Below are positions 60,291-64,000 of a DNA stretch of 64,000 nucleotides, piece after piece. The DNA comes from Callipepla californica brunnescens. Its lineage: Eukaryota; Chordata; Aves; Galliformes; Odontophoridae. The number at the start of each line of letters is the position of its first letter. Position 1 is the stretch's first letter. The DNA lies in assembly GCA_023055505.1 (NCBI GenBank), contig JALIRH010000001.1, positions 92,038,530 to 92,102,529 of the forward strand, given 5' to 3'. The position numbers were made by a program, and so were the translations under genes. The notes below the pieces were generated by a model. That model made no database searches. It saw only the letters and a list, made by a program, of their open reading frames with translations, and was not told the origin of the DNA.

Positions 60291-63200
60291 TACCTGGAGT
60301 GTTGAGCCAAGAAAACAGAAGGGTTCAGACAACTCAGTCTTCCTGTTACATTGCTTCTTTATATTTTTTCTTTGTAGATGTTTCTGTGAGCACCCCCACT
60401 ATTCAGGAAGACACTCACCACCCTTCACCCTGGTGGTGGAACTAACTTCAAAGTTTGATCAAGATGGAGGTATCACTTGTCAGGGAGAAACATCTTCAGT
60501 AGAGACATTAGGTTATGTGTTTGTTTTCTAGACTTTCTAGACTTTTTTCTGCATATTTTGTTGACTGACTCCCATAAGACCTCACTTACAACCCATAGAG
60601 TGAAAATTTTTGGCAGGGCTGCTGGATCCCAAATGATGCCTCTGACAAATTTTAATTTACAATTAGTGCCAATGAATCTTAGTACATGTGCACAGTATTT
60701 TCAGCTAATTTGGGGTATGTATGTTTATCTTAAGTCAGAACTCCTGGAATTTCACTCTTGTAACTTAGCTAATTGGGTTACTTACACAAAGTATATATTG
60801 GTGGGTACACGTCCACGAGTATGAACAAGTACCTGATACACACTTGTACAGAATCTTTACTCACTGTAAGGTGTCTTAATGTGTCAGTGACTCAGAAGTG
60901 GTAGCTGAGAAGCAGAAATGCAGTCATTTTCATGCAATAACTTTTCATTTATACTCTCTTACTGGCTGGTTTATGGACTTTGCTGCTATCAGCAAATCTG
61001 TAGGAACATTTTATTTCACACATACTGAATTCTGAAACTTTGTACTTTTGGATCCCAGTTTTAAGTCAAACAATATGTCACTTTAGATATATATCAGTTT
61101 CAATACCACAATCTTTAACCTGTAACAGTAAGTCTTTTTTCCTATAATTTCTTGCTCATTAACAAACCTTTTTTTCATGTGAAAAGGAATAGGAGAAAAT
61201 AAGTTTAGGAGATAGTGGCAAATGAACAGAAGAAGTGACTGCAAAGAAAGGAGGAAAAGAATAAATTGATATATGAAATTATGAAATATAGATATTTTAA
61301 AATAAACAATTACAAAATTAAAATATTCATAGCATAAAATTTGCAAAATAAAACTACAAATTTATAAAAATAAATTAGAAAGATTATGGGAAAACAAAGA
61401 TTCTCAGAAAGGAGAAAAAAGTTTAAAGTGCATTAAGATCAATTTCTTAAAAAAGAATCCATACAAATAATAATAGCTGTTGGTCACATTATCTCCCTAA
61501 TGAGAACTTCTTTCAGCAGTACTGATATCACATGGGATTAAATTATCTCTCCTAGTTATTCAGTAACATCTTTTTAGATGGTTAGATACCAATTTCAAAG
61601 TGTTACACTCTACTTACAATCATCTGAGTGCTCAGCTTCCTTTCTTGTTACATTTTTCTCACTTTCTATCTCTTTAAAGTTATTATGCCACTTTTTCATT
61701 CTGGTATTTTTCATTTTTTATTCTTTTTTTTTTTTTTTTTTTGGCCATTTGATCAGTCTGTCTCTCTGTCAATTAATCCATCATCTGTCAGTAAGAACAT
61801 TCTCTGCTTTTAGGGAAAAAGGAAGACAGTAGAAGCTTTAGTTACTGGATGCTGCACATACCATGACAATGAAAGTATAATCCCTCCCTTATCTAAATTG
61901 CACAATGAAGAACCAGCTCGAGTATCCCTGCGCTGTGTGACTGGGGCACTGAGCATTACTGAGTATGATAGAGGGCTACAGAAACAGTGTGTATATAAAC
62001 CAAATTTGTAAACTCATAGCATTTTTGTATGCAGTGTTAGGAATGAACATTAACCCTGTTTATCAAAGAAGCTGTAGCACATCAGGTATTCATGACTTAT
62101 TAGTTTATTTTAGCTCAAGTTTAGAAGTCACTCTTATACCACTCCACTGTGTTACCAAAACAAAGAGCATGAAGGAGAATACCAGAAAGAGATACAAAGA
62201 CACCTTCGGTTTCAAAGTTGTACAGCTTATTAACTCTGTTTCAGTTTTAGGTGTACTTGTTCGCTGATCTCCAGAGCACTGAATCCTGAGCAAACTTATT
62301 AGGTCAGTCACAGTACTAGGTAAGATCTGTCTCTGTATTTTTCCCATGTCCCAGTTAATGAGCCCTTCTGACTGTGGAACTTTGGAGAAACAGCTGAGTT
62401 ACTTTACAAGAAGCTGTCTGTACTCTGTAAAGCCATTACTTAGGCAGAACTAATAAGCTGTGCTGAAATGAAGATGACTGTATGTACCAGGATGTCTCTG
62501 CGTCTCACTCCCCAGTTATTTTGGGTCTTGTAATATAATGAAATTTTCTCCCTTGCAGTGACGGAGGGCATAATAGTTTTATTCTCTACTAGTGGCTCAC
62601 TGCATGCTCATTGTACAGCATATATATATATATATTTTTTTTTCTTACAATGGAAATACCTAGGTGGGAGTAAATAAGGATGCCTCTTTTGTACCTTTGT
62701 AGCTACAATAACACCAGATATGTTGTTTCATGGTTTATTAGCACTCATGTTACTAAGAAGTGATTCTTTTTCTCTTCCCCTTCCTTAGCCCCTGATTTCT
62801 TCCATTAGTCACTACTGTTTCCATGGATGGCCACAAGGCAGCTGAAATGGAACAGATAAGGTTGAAAAGGAATATATATACCTTTATTTGCAGGCTTGTT
62901 TTCAACTGCATCCATTTCTTTTTATCATGGCTATATAATTTCTGTTCCCAGTGTAAGGGAGGTGGATAGCAAAACACAACAGCATAGAATTTGCTTGGCT
63001 TGCTTATGAAACTGGACTTTTGATTAACTGAACCTCTCCTGGTTCATCTGAGAAGAACTGAATGTTGTGCTTGGGGTACATCCTGGTCTTCAGGACAGGC
63101 TAGAAAGTGATACCAGACAAGAAGACTGCAACAGCTTCTGAAGTGTACAGTGAGCTGTTTGCATTAGGAAATAAAACTAGAGTCAAATCATGTGTGTTGA

Positions 63201-64000
63201 ACATGACAATGAAAAAGACCCAGGGTCTCAGAAAAGAGTATATGGAGTTTAGGTAGTCTTAAAAAATCTATGGAAACTGTCAACTGATGAGAAAAATCCA
63301 TCCCAAGAAGATGGTATATATTTTGTTGCTCAACCTTTTTTATTTTCTCATTCAGAACTTGCTGTTTCAGTTTTAGTGAGTTCCTGTTTAGACAAAGTAG
63401 AAGTCTGATAAATTAGAAGTGTATTAATCAGCATGCAATTAAGTTTGAGTATAAATATGTGCATACCGAACTAGTGTAACTACCAATATTAAGGAAATGT
63501 GTTGCCCTAACCATATATACTTCAAACACTTTTTACATAAACACATGAGCAATATGACCACAAGAGAGGTAAACAACAAGGGGTGTAGTTACCTGTGGGA
63601 GGCATGAAAGTAACAAAAGTTGCAAGGCAGATGATAATATGAACTGGAGACTGCAAATACTTAGGATATCCTATTAAAAAACACTAGAGGGTTAACCTGC
63701 AAAAAGGAAGATGTACACTACAGAAAACAGTTGAGACATCCCTTTTAGAGAGAGGGGAAAGTAAAAAGTATAAAACAATAAGGATGACACAGGGAAACAA
63801 GAAAGAAAGTAAAACAAGCCTCCTTCTGTTTGAAATTATTTCAGTTGATTATTCTTGGGCCTGATTATTTTGACACCACTTCATGGTATTTTATATTCCC
63901 AGCTTATTTGGGATAGCATTATTAAAGACTAACAATTTTGTATATGTAGGTGATGATTAAAAATGTGTAAGAAAAAAAACAAAACCATCAAGTGTGTTGT
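60291..64000. other. No gene recognised
   Basis: No exon, RNA gene or repeat family identified. Simple tracts: T run at about 61725-61742, (TA)n then T at 62620-62643. The 115-codon frame at 60477-60824 opens with TTG, has no recognisable domain and is probably accidental. Confidence 0.5.

Noticed and set aside
60477..60824. 115-codon plus-strand open frame
   Set aside because: It opens with TTG, overlaps other frames and matches no protein family I recognise.

Overview
This is a stretch of bird nuclear DNA, most likely from a galliform (chicken, turkey or quail type). It is AT-rich, and I recognise no host protein-coding exon, tRNA or rRNA in it. The avian assignment rests on the repeats: at least eleven CR1 LINE fragments, some ending in the CR1-type octamer tail (best at 43503-43550), short mariner-like elements with ends of the CCAAAAGTAATGCC type, and an ERVL-like endogenous retrovirus. 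Nearly every long open frame is a piece of one of these repeats. The window reads as intergenic or deep intronic DNA.

The clearest object is a compact, fairly young endogenous retrovirus at 11684-14510 (+). Two LTRs of 574 and 561 bp, about 98% identical by hand count, flank only 1.69 kb. That interior holds a tRNA-Lys-type primer binding site, then almost at once the tail of pol (RNase H, interrupted by an in-frame TAG, and a full-length integrase frame with HHCC and D,D35E residues), then a polypurine tract. Gag, protease and reverse transcriptase are absent and there is no env. A much older LTR of the same family lies in reverse at 40774-41155.

Layout: 1-1085, antisense CR1 ORF2 with an exact 59-bp tandem duplication. 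6787-6993, CR1 3' end. 9361-10162, a mosaic of hAT-like fragment, mariner-like element and CR1. 11684-14510, the ERV. 16261-16600, probable solo LTR. 17551-18217, antisense CR1 with a readable ORF2 end. 20395-20830 and 23385-23715, two copies of one unnamed repeat. 24222-24735, 29707-29785 and 30275-30634, CR1 pieces. 34475-34660, LTR-like piece. 35030-36340, CR1 ORF2. 43115-43552, CR1 with octamer tail. 45190-45830, possible LTR. 49693-50249, mariner-like element. 50471-50531, three adjacent inverted repeats. 50560-52955, a long CR1 keeping part of ORF1, followed by another CR1 end at 52975-53255. 55091-55775, antisense CR1. 60083-60290, partial mariner-like element.

No host pathway can be read here. 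The parts that belong together are those of the ERV, whose LTRs, primer site, polypurine tract and integrase look like a deleted element that would need helper gag and RT to move. Family assignments come from recognition by eye, without a database search; boundaries of old repeats are approximate to tens of bases.
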